From positions 1-57,186 of the forward strand of contig QANT01006997.1 of assembly GCA_003254885.1 (NCBI GenBank): a stretch of 57,186 nucleotides of DNA. The letters are read 5' to 3'. Shown here in pieces: positions 12,770-24,409 of this stretch. The stretch's first letter is position 1. Each line of letters begins with the position of its first letter. Below the pieces are notes generated by a model, which was not told the DNA's origin, did no database searches, and saw only the letters and a program-made list of their open reading frames with translations. Source of the DNA: Purshia tridentata (taxonomy: Eukaryota; Streptophyta; Magnoliopsida; Rosales; Rosaceae). The translations under genes were made by a program, and so were the position numbers.

Positions 12770-13854
12770 CCGGTTTTTTCTTTATGCCAAAGCTGGCGTG
12801 ATGAGCCACCGGTTGGAAATGGTGCTTATAATTCATATATTGTTGCTTATAAAGGGAACCTTAAAATTCTATTTTGCATACTCATAATTATTGTACAATA
12901 AATTAGGACAGTGAGTGTCATCAAATAAAGATGGGACAGACAAAATGCCACACAGATATTGTTAATAACAATATTAATTCTTCCTCTAAATCTCAAATTA
13001 ATATGATTGTGGAGTCGATGGATGATGGGTTTAATTTCGATCCTTTTAATTTTGATGATGCCAATCTTTGCATTCAGAGAACCATTTACGTCAAAGGAAT
13101 TATTATACAAATAAAACCCAATTTAATGTTGACATCGATAGGGGCATGAAAATATTAGTTTCAACCACGTATGTTAATTGTTGATGATAATAACACATAC
13201 TAATCCTGGAATTTAAGATTGAAAAGGAAAAAGTAATGTTGATTAATAAGGTCGGTTTAAATATAATTTGACAAAATTGTGACCGTTATCACATGGCTAG
13301 GAGTTGTGACTTATGTTCCACGTGGGAGATATAGTTTGAAAATCCATTCAAGAAGTCAAAGTTAATAAACAACTTAGCAAAGGATTAGGGTTTTGGGACT
13401 AGCTCGATCGATTTGGGTTTCTCTCTTTCTAATTCATTTGGGGATAGCTCTGTATTTGTGTTTTTGTTTTGCTTTATGCCTTTTACGCTGTCGTTTTATT
13501 ATGTTTGGTATCTTCGTTATATTGCCGGCCCGTGGCTTTTGGTTTGAATGAAATAGCTCGACTTCCTGGCCAAAAAAAAAAAAACTTAGGNTCGACTTCC
13601 TGACCAAAAAAAAAAAAAACTTAGGAATATATGTTAGGTTATTGTATAATTATTTATTATCAAATAGTTCTTGCTCATAAACAAAATTATATAATTTCTC
13701 CTTTTTTTGGTCAAATTATATAATTACTCTTAGATAAATTATTTTGTAGCTATCATATTAATTAATTACTTAAAAAAAACCAACTAACTATTAATCTAAT
13801 AATATTTGGAGATATTTTAAATTTAAATGCATGCCCCTCCCCAAATAAATATAA
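12770..13854. other. Spacer between the tandem glycosyltransferases
   Basis: Promoter of copy A plus AT-rich sequence. The stretch 13380-13625 is less AT-rich and ends in poly-A, like a retroposed 3' end. No supported gene. Confidence 0.45.
13558..13625. repeat. Duplicated poly-A-tailed unit flanking an N
   Basis: The unit TCGACTTCCTGGCC followed by an A-run and CTTAGG occurs twice in direct order, 13558-13590 and 13592-13625, separated by the N at 13591. The sequence upstream (about 13380-13570) reads like the 3' end of a polyadenylated transcript or non-LTR element. The duplication may be real or a scaffold-joining artefact. Confidence 0.6.
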
Positions 13855-14379
13855 GGCTCAATTACAAAATGCACCCACCAACTAAGGGGTATTTAGATTG
13901 ATCTATGAACAAAAAAATGTTACAAATTAGTACACTAACTAATAGAAAGTCACAAAATAGCATATCTATTACAAATTTGGCCATTAAGGATGTTAAATGC
14001 TAGCGTAGACACTACTGACATGGATTTTCTGAAAGATGTAGACACCAATTTAACACCACATGAATTAGTGATGTCATATTTTATTTTTTTTAAAGGTCTA
14101 AAAGTTATGGTAGTTTTCTTTGTTGAATTTTTTTTTATCAATGTGACATTATTAATCTGTTTAGAATAAATTTAGTATCCACATCATTCAAATAATTCAC
14201 ATTATCATTGTTCGAAGTGACATTTAACTTTTTTAAAAAATTTTTATGGAATTCATAACGGATGCATTATTTTTTAATTTTCCATTATTAGTTAGTGTAG
14301 TAATCTGAAATATACTTTTGTATATGAATCAATCTGGAATACCCGTATAGTTAGTGGGTATATTTTGTAATTGAGTCTG
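13855..14379. mobile_element. Non-autonomous foldback transposon (MITE) with about 100-bp TIRs
   Basis: The left end (CTCAATTACAAAATGCACCC from 13857) and the reverse complement of the right end (CTCAATTACAAAATATACCC, ending near 14377) match with few differences. The match continues inward for about 100 bp on each side, through ACTAACTAAT. The interior has no ORF of note. The flanks are A/T-rich (AAATAAATATA before, AAAAATAAAATA after) and may hold a target-site duplication. TIR length suggests a Mutator-like or other long-TIR MITE; the superfamily is not settled. It sits between the two tandem GT106 genes. Confidence 0.75.
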
Positions 14380-14708
14380 AAAAATAAAATAGCGAAAACA
14401 AAAAAATAGTGATCAACAAACATTTAATTAATAAATTATATATGCTTTGCTTCGCATGATCGAATATCTGGACTATTTGAATATTGAATTCCAGCATTTG
14501 CATGGTAGTGATCAACAAACATACATGTGAATGTGATTCAATACAATAACTTGCATTAATTCTTCCTGAAAATTGATATCCCCTAACATTCGATCCCAAT
14601 TAATCCCATGAAATTTAAAGGTAAGGAAAAATGACTTTCGATCGGTTCAGTCACAACATATATTCATGATGGCCATGCATGCGTTGCAGATTGTGCAGTG
14701 ATGTACGT

Positions 14709-16884
14709 TCATGGTTGTTCATGATCAACAGGAGACAAACATTCCTGCGGGTTTGTATAGAAGTAATCCTCTTCCTTGGGCTTTCCTGGAACCTCCGATC
14801 TTCGAGTTGGGTTCCCCATTCGATCTGCATGAGCAGCCCTCACTGAAATTGAGAAATCGCTCCAGCTCAGAGTCCCATTGTTGTACTGGTCTATCAGCGC
14901 AACCAGAACCTTTCTGTCTAGAAGAATCGTTTTTTTGAATCCCAAGTACCTATATATGGAATGGAACCAAGAAAACAACATAAAACAAATAAAGTTATTA
15001 AATTTGTATAATCTCAACTGCTATAATAGATGGTAATGTCTTTGGTACGTACCTTCTATGGCCTTCAACTACTTTTGCCATGTTACCTCCATATGTAGGG
15101 ACAAAAATGTCACTTTCTATGGACACATAATAATCCAACGCCGCCATCTGGTTAGAGTGGTTTTGGAAGGGCATAAGATCCGATGCATCCACCAACGTCT
15201 CTTTTTTCACCAAATTTGGAAAAGCTTCTTTGAGAGTTGCCATTCTCTTCTCTGCCTTGTATATGTTTCCGGCAGCAATGTATACTTGGATATTACGATC
15301 AATGTCCAGCGCACGCAACGCCAGTGCAGTTTCTTCAGGGGTTAGAGGGCACAAACCCGCCTTCCTTTTCTCGACCGAGTCTATTTCCTTTTCTTTCCAC
15401 CATGGGTAAGCATATCTTATATATGTACCAAAAAAAGAATTATCTAGCTTATATTATTTACATGTATGACGCATATTCACAGTTTAATAACATAATATGT
15501 CAGATATCATATAAGAAAATATATCACGTTGATTAAATGATCACCTCATTTTGGTGGTCTCTTCAATCTCTTCTTGGTTGCAACCTTGAATGCAACCGGA
15601 GAAGGCCACCATGTCCATTTCATATCTGAGATGAAGGACCAAGAAAGGGCCTTTTCCCCTGAGAATCTGAACGATTTTCTTGGCCAATCGCTGAATTGGA
15701 GGAGCAAATATGAGAGCTTGGTAGTTTGCACGGCAGCGCAGCTTTTGAACCTCTTCAGGAATGCCATTATTAGCAAGCCTAGCATCAGTCTTAGTGAAGT
15801 GCACAACTTCGTATGTGTGTATGCGAGGAAGGATCTACATGCGCGCGTAATGAATCATTAATAATACAAATTAGTGATCATTAATTAAACAGAGATTACC
15901 AACCGTGTTATAGTAGTAAGTCATATTGGACCAACTAATGGGTGGCATGGAATAAAGGGATTCTAATTCCACTCTTTTCTTCTGCTGGGGAGGTAGTTCT
16001 TTCATTATTCGGACCTCGTCTCTCAATGATGTAATGAAATAATCCACATCAAATATGTCTTCGAATTGACTGCCATAATTGATTATATTAGTGAGAAAGA
16101 AGTTAATTATAGGTACTAATAATTAATTAAGATGATTTGCTATAGTCACCTGCGGTCATTCCAGAAAGAGGTATTATCCAATTCAGGAACTATAAGCGTT
16201 ACATTCATATATCTTGCAATAGCAACCATGTCACAAATCTGTACAAGTTGTTGAACCATAACATACAATTCATTAATACTCAAATTTGTTAATAAAATGA
16301 TCGAAATACCCCTTCCTGCATTAATTACTTACCCCAGATCGCATCTGATTTAGTCCTCCATTTGATGAAACCATCAAATATCCATTGTTCTCATAAATCC
16401 CTAAAAATCATTGATAATCACTCATAAACCAAATGGTTTCATTTCATACATAAAAACTGAATACCATGTGGAACATATATTAATATAAAATGAAAAATAA
16501 TAACCTACTTTGAGGTGGAAGAGAGCTTTTTGATATTGTTGGCAACAAGGTCTCCCCCAAAGCCTTGAGCTGCAAGAAAATGGCCCAAAGTAGCAGAACG
16601 GTTGTGGCCCGAACCGCCCAGATTTTGAAGCGAGCCAGTCGGGTCCTAGCACTGACCGAACCCTTTAAGTACTTGTAGTTGTCGGGTTTGATGCTCCCAT
16701 TCATCAAACTCATCAATTTCTCAGCTTTGATTCCTCGAACAATCAAACCCTTCGACACTTCAGCTTTCAACCCTCCAGTGTACTTCAAGTACTTCACCTT
16801 ACTATATTTGTATGCTGGCTTCTCCTTCATCATCACCTTCCCAATTTCTGGCTCGTCCTTCATACCACCATCATTTCTATCCAT
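14709..16884 (-). CDS. GT106 rhamnogalacturonan-I rhamnosyltransferase-like protein (copy B)
   Basis: Seven exons: 16884-16509, 16400-16333, 16238-16150, 16069-15904, 15834-15545, 15415-15053 and 14949-14709. All introns are GT-AG and the product is 530 aa. Four internal exons (68, 89, 166 and 290 nt) have exactly the sizes of those in copy A, proving tandem duplication. The next exon (363 nt) equals copy A's exons of 205 and 158 nt joined, so one intron differs between the copies. Type II anchor at about 88-108, then the GT106 domain with [51 protein letters not shown] and [16 protein letters not shown]. One oddity: the usual VSCNGGLNQ motif reads [10 protein letters not shown] Golgi pectin rhamnosyltransferase role is inferred from the family. 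The N-terminus is longer and more Lys-rich than in Arabidopsis RRT1. Confidence 0.9.
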
Positions 16885-16996
16885 AATTTCCAAATACTGT
16901 GATTTTCTCGATAGTAATTAAATTAGCTTATTGTATAGTATGTTGCATCCCAATATATATATAATTACTACTGAGAAGATCACAGTATTTGGAAAT

Positions 16997-17030
<34 letters not shown>
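16997..17030. repeat. Compound (AT)n(GT)n microsatellite
   Basis: An AT run passes into a GT run just upstream of the copy B start (gene on the minus strand), within its probable promoter. Confidence 0.85.
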
Positions 17031-17034
17031 AAAG

Positions 17035-18739
17035 TGAAAAAAAAGAAAAAAAAGCAATGTTGTAGAATATTATAAGACTACGAAAGTGTTTGTGGCTCAA
17101 AACTTAGGACAAGGTGGATTTCCAAGCATATAAATTCCGGAGATATATATATACTTGCTTGCTTCCCACATTGGTTGGTTTGGTTTATTGAGGAATTAAT
17201 ACTGTGACATTTTATTCATTAATTTTTTTATATTATTTTCCTGCATGTTATTTGCTCGAGGTTGAGGTTATTAATAACACCATGACATCGGAACAAGACA
17301 GACATGAAAGTATAAAACCACACCTGATAATATTCATCCAAAGAATAAGAAAACTAATAACTTTATGAAGAAAAAAGGGACCATCTGAAACTGAGATTTA
17401 TAACCATGTTTAACGTTTTCACTTTCTTACAGATTGTCCCTTGAATCAACGCGACAAAAAATTTAACTAGGCTTCTTTTCAGCATTCCGATTTCAAATTT
17501 TTGAATAAAATGGGAAGGTTCATGTTTAGTTATCGTTGTTATTGTCATGTATTCATGTGATGGGTTACACATATTTTTAAGGTATCGTTTGAGCAATCAA
17601 ATAAAGTTTTTCACTTTTTGAATATTTGGAGCCAATGATCATTTGATTTAGATAAAATTTTAGGTTCACATCTTATAAGCACGACAGTTGTTGAATAATA
17701 AATAAAACAATTCTGCATATTTGGACCATTGCCACTGTTAAATTTTCTAATTTGAAGACCCATTGAAGACTGAAAAGTAGTAATTTTATTGTGTTGTATT
17801 TTACATTTGGTCATCTTTACACCTATAAGTTAGTACTTAGTAGGAACCATATAAAACGTGTTGTATAATATCAAAATGTTGCAGGGTATTCCACATTTGA
17901 GACAGAATAACATAACGATAATGGGATTTTACCGAATGTTGTGGGGTCAATGCTCGCAATCAAATAATAATTCCTTGAATCCATTTGCAATGTCAATATT
18001 GTGGCTATAATTAATAATATATGATATGATTTCCTCTTCCAAGCTTTGAAAGCTACTTATATTTATTTCCTACATTTATAAACACAATACGAAAGTTTGA
18101 AGGTCAAGGTAGTCATTCTCCCTTTAGACATCAAAAAATAAAAAATTATTAATTAATTATCATAAAATAATGGCAGATGTATAACCATCCTTGAAGAACT
18201 TCACCAAACGAAGAGGTGGCCTATCTAAGTTCCATCCATTCCTGCGTTACTATAAAAACAAACAAAATATTGTATTATCATTAATACTATCAAAATATGA
18301 TTTTGAACGTGTACTGTAGGCCCACTCACCAACCTCAATGTTGGCAAGGCAAATCATCTTTATGTAACGATCCTTGGCTTTGCAAAGGTGTGCCTTTAAC
18401 TGAGAGTGAGACCATACGCCAGTGGATCTGGAAGCACCTGTATAGATGGAAAAAGACCCATGTTGTACAGAGAGGGAAAATGGAGGAGAGATCTAAGGAG
18501 GATTGCACAAAACACCTATACCATCCTGTGACAGTCTACAGTTACTGTACCTGGCTTGTTCAGAAATGCTCTGTTTTGTCTACGGAGATTGGTCGGTGTT
18601 GGAACTACCTCAGAGCCTCTGCAAAATAAAACAAAGGCAAGTAAAATCCAGCCCTTCAAGAGCCTAACTCAATACCTGGGACTTTATATGAGTTCTTTCT
18701 ACCTTTGATTTCTTCTGAGACCATTTTCCATAATAAGCC
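17035..18739. other. Spacer between GT106 copy B and the oligopeptidase gene
   Basis: 17035-18290 is AT-rich without a recognised gene. 18297-18629 carries an open frame of 110 codons on the plus strand with higher GC, but its protein resembles nothing I know. Because the oligopeptidase gene ends at 18740 on the opposite strand, this segment is more likely its 3' UTR or flanking sequence. Confidence 0.4.
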
Positions 18740-21700
18740 TTATTTTTCATTCTTCAACATCCCCATAGCTTTGAATAGAAACGCATAATCATAAGCAGTT
18801 TCCTCACACTGACTATACCGTCCACCTTCACCAAAATGTCCTCCGGCCATATTTGTCTTCAGAATAACTGAACCCGAACAAACAGGACATGTACTATCTC
18901 GAACTCTGGCCACCCACTTGGCAGCTTCCCAAAACCCAACCCTGATAATGGATATTAAATGCAACCAGAGCAAGTACAGGGAATATAATATATATTACAT
19001 ATTGCATGAACTAGTAACCAATACATGACCAGATTCATTCATGCATGCATGCAATTAGGATGACAGAAAGCAGAAGATGAATTTACCTTGAGTCTTGAAA
19101 GGACGCTGTAACAAGCATGGAAGGGTAACAACTTCCTTGAGAAATGTTATCATAAGGTGAATAACTTGAGATAAGCTCAAATTCGGACTGTATCTGAGGA
19201 TTGCCAAATTCTTCATAATCCAGAATAGTGAGAGGCAAACTGGGATCCATTAAAGTATTGCATATATCAAGAAACGGAACCTAATAAAAATTATCACCCA
19301 AACATCAGTACCAACAATTTACTGCTTATACGCATTAATAGATTCAAGTTAGCCAAGGTAGACACCATGAATTTCTTCCCTACCATAAATGAAAAGGAAT
19401 ACTGAAACTACTGATGAGTTCGTTTCCCTTTGTTCTTCCCCACGACAAAGAAGGCGGGAGAAGAAATTTGGAAATTGAGATATATATATACCCAAACCAT
19501 TCCTTACCAAGAATTTGTCTCCCAGACACCTTTACAAGGATCTAGAGAGTTAAACTTCAAAGTGTGATGGATGGAGTCCAACCTCATCGAATCAGAATAC
19601 TAACAATAAAGACTGTAAATATTTTTGCTTTAAACACTAACCTTCAAAATAGCAGCACGAAATAGATCTGGGTACAAATTGATAGATGCACCAACAAGAA
19701 GACCTCCAGCACTATATCCAATAGCACCAAGCTGATCTCTATGAACATAGCCCTCTTTAATCAGGTAGTTCGCACATGATACAAAATCATATATTGAATT
19801 CAGTTTATTAAACCCACTGCCAGATTTATGCCATGAAGAATCTCCACCACTACCCCTGCCCATACAACCACGTCAAGTTATATGTACCAAAAAATAAAAA
19901 ATAAAACACGAGCAACAGCACATTTGTTTCAGCTAAGAAGGTAGAATCACATGGGATCAAGCATGCTTAGTAGTACGCATTGAACTTAATCTTGACTAGA
20001 GCATATTGTATGCTTGCCTTGTAAAACACGATTGATATTAAATCATTGAAGAAGCAAACTAGGATATAATTTTGGATATATTATAAAATAAATCAAATCA
20101 AATCATCAAATTATTTATATGATATCAAGTACAATGAAAATATTCTACATATGCAAGTTCAACTCTTGCAAAATCTGAAAGAAATATAAGTTAACACATG
20201 GCTGCAAAAAAAAAACTGAAACACGCATTAATGGTTTAGTTTGGTACATCAATTTAACTTTTTTCTCTTCAGTGATCTTTCATATAAAAATAAAATAAAA
20301 TAAAAGATAAGGAAACCAACCTCACATCAGCAAATGCCACCACCCAGCCCCGATCAAGTAAACTCAGGCGATCTGCGCACCAGCTTTTATCTAAAACCTC
20401 CCCATATGCTCCATAGCCTTGTAGAAGACCAGGTGACTGACCTTTATTCCAGGCTGTATGAGAGTACAATATGGTCAAAGGAACTCTAACACTGTCATGG
20501 GAAATCACTTCCCTCCTCTCACAACAGTATGCATCAGAAAATTTCTTCCACCCCTGTGATTCACTTATCTTGACATTTTCTTCCTTTTCATATTGTTTGT
20601 CAATATTTAGCTCATTAGCTGGTGAGCACGTGCTATCACAGAAAACACTAACTTCCTCTTGCACAATTGAGAATCTCCGGCTCGACATGTCATAGTCAAC
20701 AACTACATCAGGCATCTGCACATTCCAATGAGGGAGGAAGTTTCAATATTGTTAGAAATGAAATGCATTTACCCATGAGGCCTGGCAGTACCACAGACAT
20801 CCTACTGAGAGAGAAGAAAGACTTTGTAATGCTCCTTTTATCCTGAACATAAAAATCAAGCTTAAACTCATACCACAGGAGATGAAAGCACCGCACGGTA
20901 TACTGAGTTCTGGAAATCATGGTTTGAACCTGGAACAACAGTACATGAATTTGAGGGTAGAGGGAAAAACCATGGATTAAGATCTGCAATCTCCATTCGA
21001 CTCTGCCAAAGAAGTGAATAAAGGAGCAAATTAACAAATGCATTTTCATATGTAAGAGATAAGGGTTAACTCTAAGCACTTTCCTAATCTCTTTTTTGTT
21101 TGGAGCATCTGTTTCATAATTAACCACCAATAATACAATTTGGAGTCTGGACTATTAATTTAGATAGCTCAGAGACATTGAAAAACAAGCAGTTGTAGGA
21201 CTATATATCTAATGATCTAGAGCTCTGCAAGATGAGCTAAAAGAATACATACACTGTATACAATAATAACAATATAACTTGTAGTATACTCTTCATATGC
21301 TTATCCACGGACAAAAATGCAACTAAGCAGAGGGATCAATACCTTACAATCAGCAATGATAGGCAAATCAATGGAACATAACATTGAAAAACCCTTATTA
21401 TTGAGAAAAAGGACCAGATGTCCATAAAAAATGTCCATGTCTTGCATGCTAAAATCTTCACTCGGAAGGATGATATTCTAAAAAGAAAAAAACAGAAGTA
21501 TGTCACATTAAGGAAAAAAAGGAGAAAATATAAAAGAGATCCAACAGATAACGTCACCAAAGGGAAAACACCATGTTTCCATATTTCAGATTCATGAGTA
21601 AGAACAAAGTTCACCTGCCAATTAGATGAGAGTAGACCTTCAACATGGCATCTAGCTAGGTAATAACCTTCACCAGACCACTCCTTTTCACTCAAAGGAG

Positions 21701-23613
21701 CATTTGTAAGAACATAAAATAATCCATGGTGATGTTCTAGAAAATACTGCACCCCAGAAACACGCTTCCAAATTTTCTTCAAACCATCTAATGGGTTGGC
21801 AGCATCTATCAAATAGACCTGTAAGTTAAGTTACAGAGATTAGCCTCACCAAAAGAGATTTTTTTTTTAAATTAATACATCACAGAAAAAAAAAATGAAA
21901 TAGTAAAATTCCTTCCTCAGATGAAGTCCTTGAGTTTGAATTGACGGTTATGAACTTGCCATCTTTTGTGCTTGTAATATCCACACAGAAGCTGGAATCA
22001 CTTTCTGTAAATACAGTAATATTTTCCAAATGATCAGATCCCAGTTTTAAGCAGAGAACCCTGCCAAAGAAAACAAATAGGTGAGATCATATTCTTGTCT
22101 AAGAAAAAAAGATAAACACACTTAAAAGAGATAAAGTATGCCTGTAAGGTCGTTGATTCTCATCTGATAGTGTATAGAACAGAGTACTGCCATCTTGAGC
22201 CCATGCCAAGCTAACAACACCATCAACTCGTACTTTGGGAATAATACATCCACTTGTCAGGTCCTTAATTTGAAGCACGAACTGTTCATTACCCTTAATA
22301 TCTAGCGTGTATGCTAGAAAATGGTGGTCAGGTGAAATTCGACATGTACCAACATGCACATAACCTACAATTACGGTACATAAAATCAGTAACAAAGTTT
22401 AAAATGAAAGAAAATGTGCATATTAAACAGCGTCCAATCCAGCAAATATGACAATAAACCTATGTCGTCGACCGTGAAGGTATAACCATATCATTTTGCC
22501 TCAAAATTACTATACATCAACCATTAAACATATGCCATCAAGCCTGATTCTAAAGCAACCGGAAGGGATTTATCTCTGAATGTCTGACTAACCTTCCAGT
22601 CAACCTCGCAAAGAATAATTGTGGTCAAAGAGAACAGTAGATCTCTGAATTTATATATAATAAAAATAATAATAATGTTTATCAACATAAGAAAGTTAAG
22701 AAAGAAGCTTTCCATATTGTTGTGCAATTTCATTCCAGTCAAGCAAAATTTCCTCCCTTCCAAATCCTCCTCTTGCATAACGGAGAAAAGACTTAATCCA
22801 ACCACTTTTTTCAATTGCTAATCTTCTACAAAGAACCGGGTAGTCCTTCCCCTCTGGTATGTATTGGTAATACAACCTGCTCAAGTGTGACAAAAGATAT
22901 TGATAACGTTAACCTTAAATATTTATATTCCACAAAATAGAAGCACAACCAAAAACATTAGTTGGCAGTGGCACATTGGTAAAGTTTTTAGACACCTCCA
23001 CTACCTCATCCCACATACATGATTTAAATTTCAATGTTATCTGTAGTTTTTTTCTTATGAAAGTTGTAGCTTCTTCTTATTAGTGGAAATGCAGACTCGA
23101 ATGCAATTCACAGGTTTTAAAACCGCAACTTTAAATTAAAACAAGGAAAATTCAAAAAATTTAGTAAAAGAAAGAAAGCAACTTTTCCAATAAAATGAAA
23201 TGGGCAAGTGGGATATGAGCAAACCAGGGTCCCCAACGCTCAGGAGGAGTGGAAATCTTGGTGGGCATTCGACTTGTCATTTCAGAGAATAGAGTGCGTT
23301 GCAGGTTGTGAGTGTCGGCCATGAAAGCCTCAGCATACGAGTTTTCTTGGTCAACATAGTCAGAGAGATCAGGGTCGCTGGTGTTGGACATCCAGTGGTA
23401 GGGGTCTTGCCACGTTCTCCCATGAACTGAGACGGTGAAAGGTTCTTTCTTTGGGACTGGTGGAGAGGCCTGTGGGGGTGGGGAGAAGGGGCGGCCTCTG
23501 CAAAGAGTGGAGAAGGGGGAAGAGGATATATTGGGGAATAAGAAAAAAGAGAGAGACAAAGAGGAACTTTTGATTGAGCACTTGGGTTTAAGGATGAAAG
23601 AAAGAAAAGCCAT
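18740..23613 (-). CDS. Prolyl oligopeptidase family (S9A) serine peptidase
   Basis: Eleven exons: 23613-23225, 22876-22713, 22364-22142, 22060-21916, 21818-21615, 21477-21343, 21002-20874, 20715-20321, 19855-19642, 19280-19087 and 18941-18740. The product is 797 aa. The N-terminal 45-60 residues are Ser-rich and basic, a likely plastid or mitochondrial transit peptide. A beta-propeller part follows, then the alpha/beta-hydrolase domain with LQGYGAYGEVLDKSW and FADVRGSGG. The triad is visible: Ser643 in GYSAGG, Asp729 in SFQDSR, His766 in GGHFGEGG. The family cleaves small peptides, with oligopeptidase B-like members preferring basic residues; the substrate here is unknown. It is the counterpart of Arabidopsis At1g69020, next to BIM2 and a BSD gene there as well. 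Introns 2, 3 and 4 have non-GT donors (GA, GC, GA). If those are not spliced the protein is truncated near residue 190. Confidence 0.9.
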
Positions 23614-23739
23614 GCAAGCCTCCAACTCCAACTCCAAGCGAAGAAGACTGTAACTGGAGGAAGGTAACGAGTTCTTCCGGTAAGTCTTTAGAATTTTATA
23701 GTGCCAAACGGCCCAACAAATTCTTTTGGTCACTGAATC

Positions 23740-24409
23740 AGTGATCCTGCTACTGCAGTAGCAATACTAAATTTAGATTTCTAACAAAATAAAAATTCTT
23801 AACTTTTATATTTTTTAAACCTCGAAATTCGAATTTTAATTCATTTACTCATAACTAGATTTTATCACATAATTCACATTCCAACCGCTTAGCAATAAAT
23901 AGAGAAATAAATAAAAAATCACTTGTCCTCCTCTTTTTCTTCTAGTACAATTTGGATTGTTATAGCAAATATGGAAACTTCAAAAGATCTTGTATTTTGC
24001 TAATTCCAATAGAGCAAAAGGCTTCCACAAGTCCAAGATAGATGAAATGATTATGTACGTATAAGCGAATTTAAGGAGAATGTAAAGAACCATATATAAA
24101 CATAATCAGGGTCATATTTACAGAAGCAAACAATAGGGTCGACCCATTTGGAGACAAACGGGTCATCATTATCCGTCACTTCCTATGGCAAATATAACAA
24201 ACGTATGACGAAATGGCATCTCACTTCGGGTTTTACAGAGTAATAACCTCTACAACTCCAAAAATAATTAAACATTTAAAAAATATGAGAAACAAAAACT
24301 GCTCTCGACGTCTTCCATTCATTGGTACTTCCATCTAGATGTTACAGATGTCAGTTTTGCTTTCTCTTCCATAATATCTCTGGGTAGCGATTTTATATTG
24401 TTCTAGTTG
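23740..24409. other. Spacer between oligopeptidase promoter and BSD gene 3' end
   Basis: AT-rich. It holds the oligopeptidase promoter, since that gene starts at 23613 on the minus strand, and the 3' flank of the BSD gene. No ORF of note. Confidence 0.5.

Noticed and set aside
18297..18629. 110-codon ORF downstream of the oligopeptidase gene
   Set aside because: No family resemblance; it lies where the 3' UTR of the minus-strand gene is expected, so it was kept only as a note in the spacer entry.
21884..21916. Alternative GT donor for oligopeptidase intron 4 at 21883 (CT|GTGATG)
   Set aside because: It would put the next exon out of frame and leave an intron of only 65 nt, so it cannot repair the non-GT donor at 21915.
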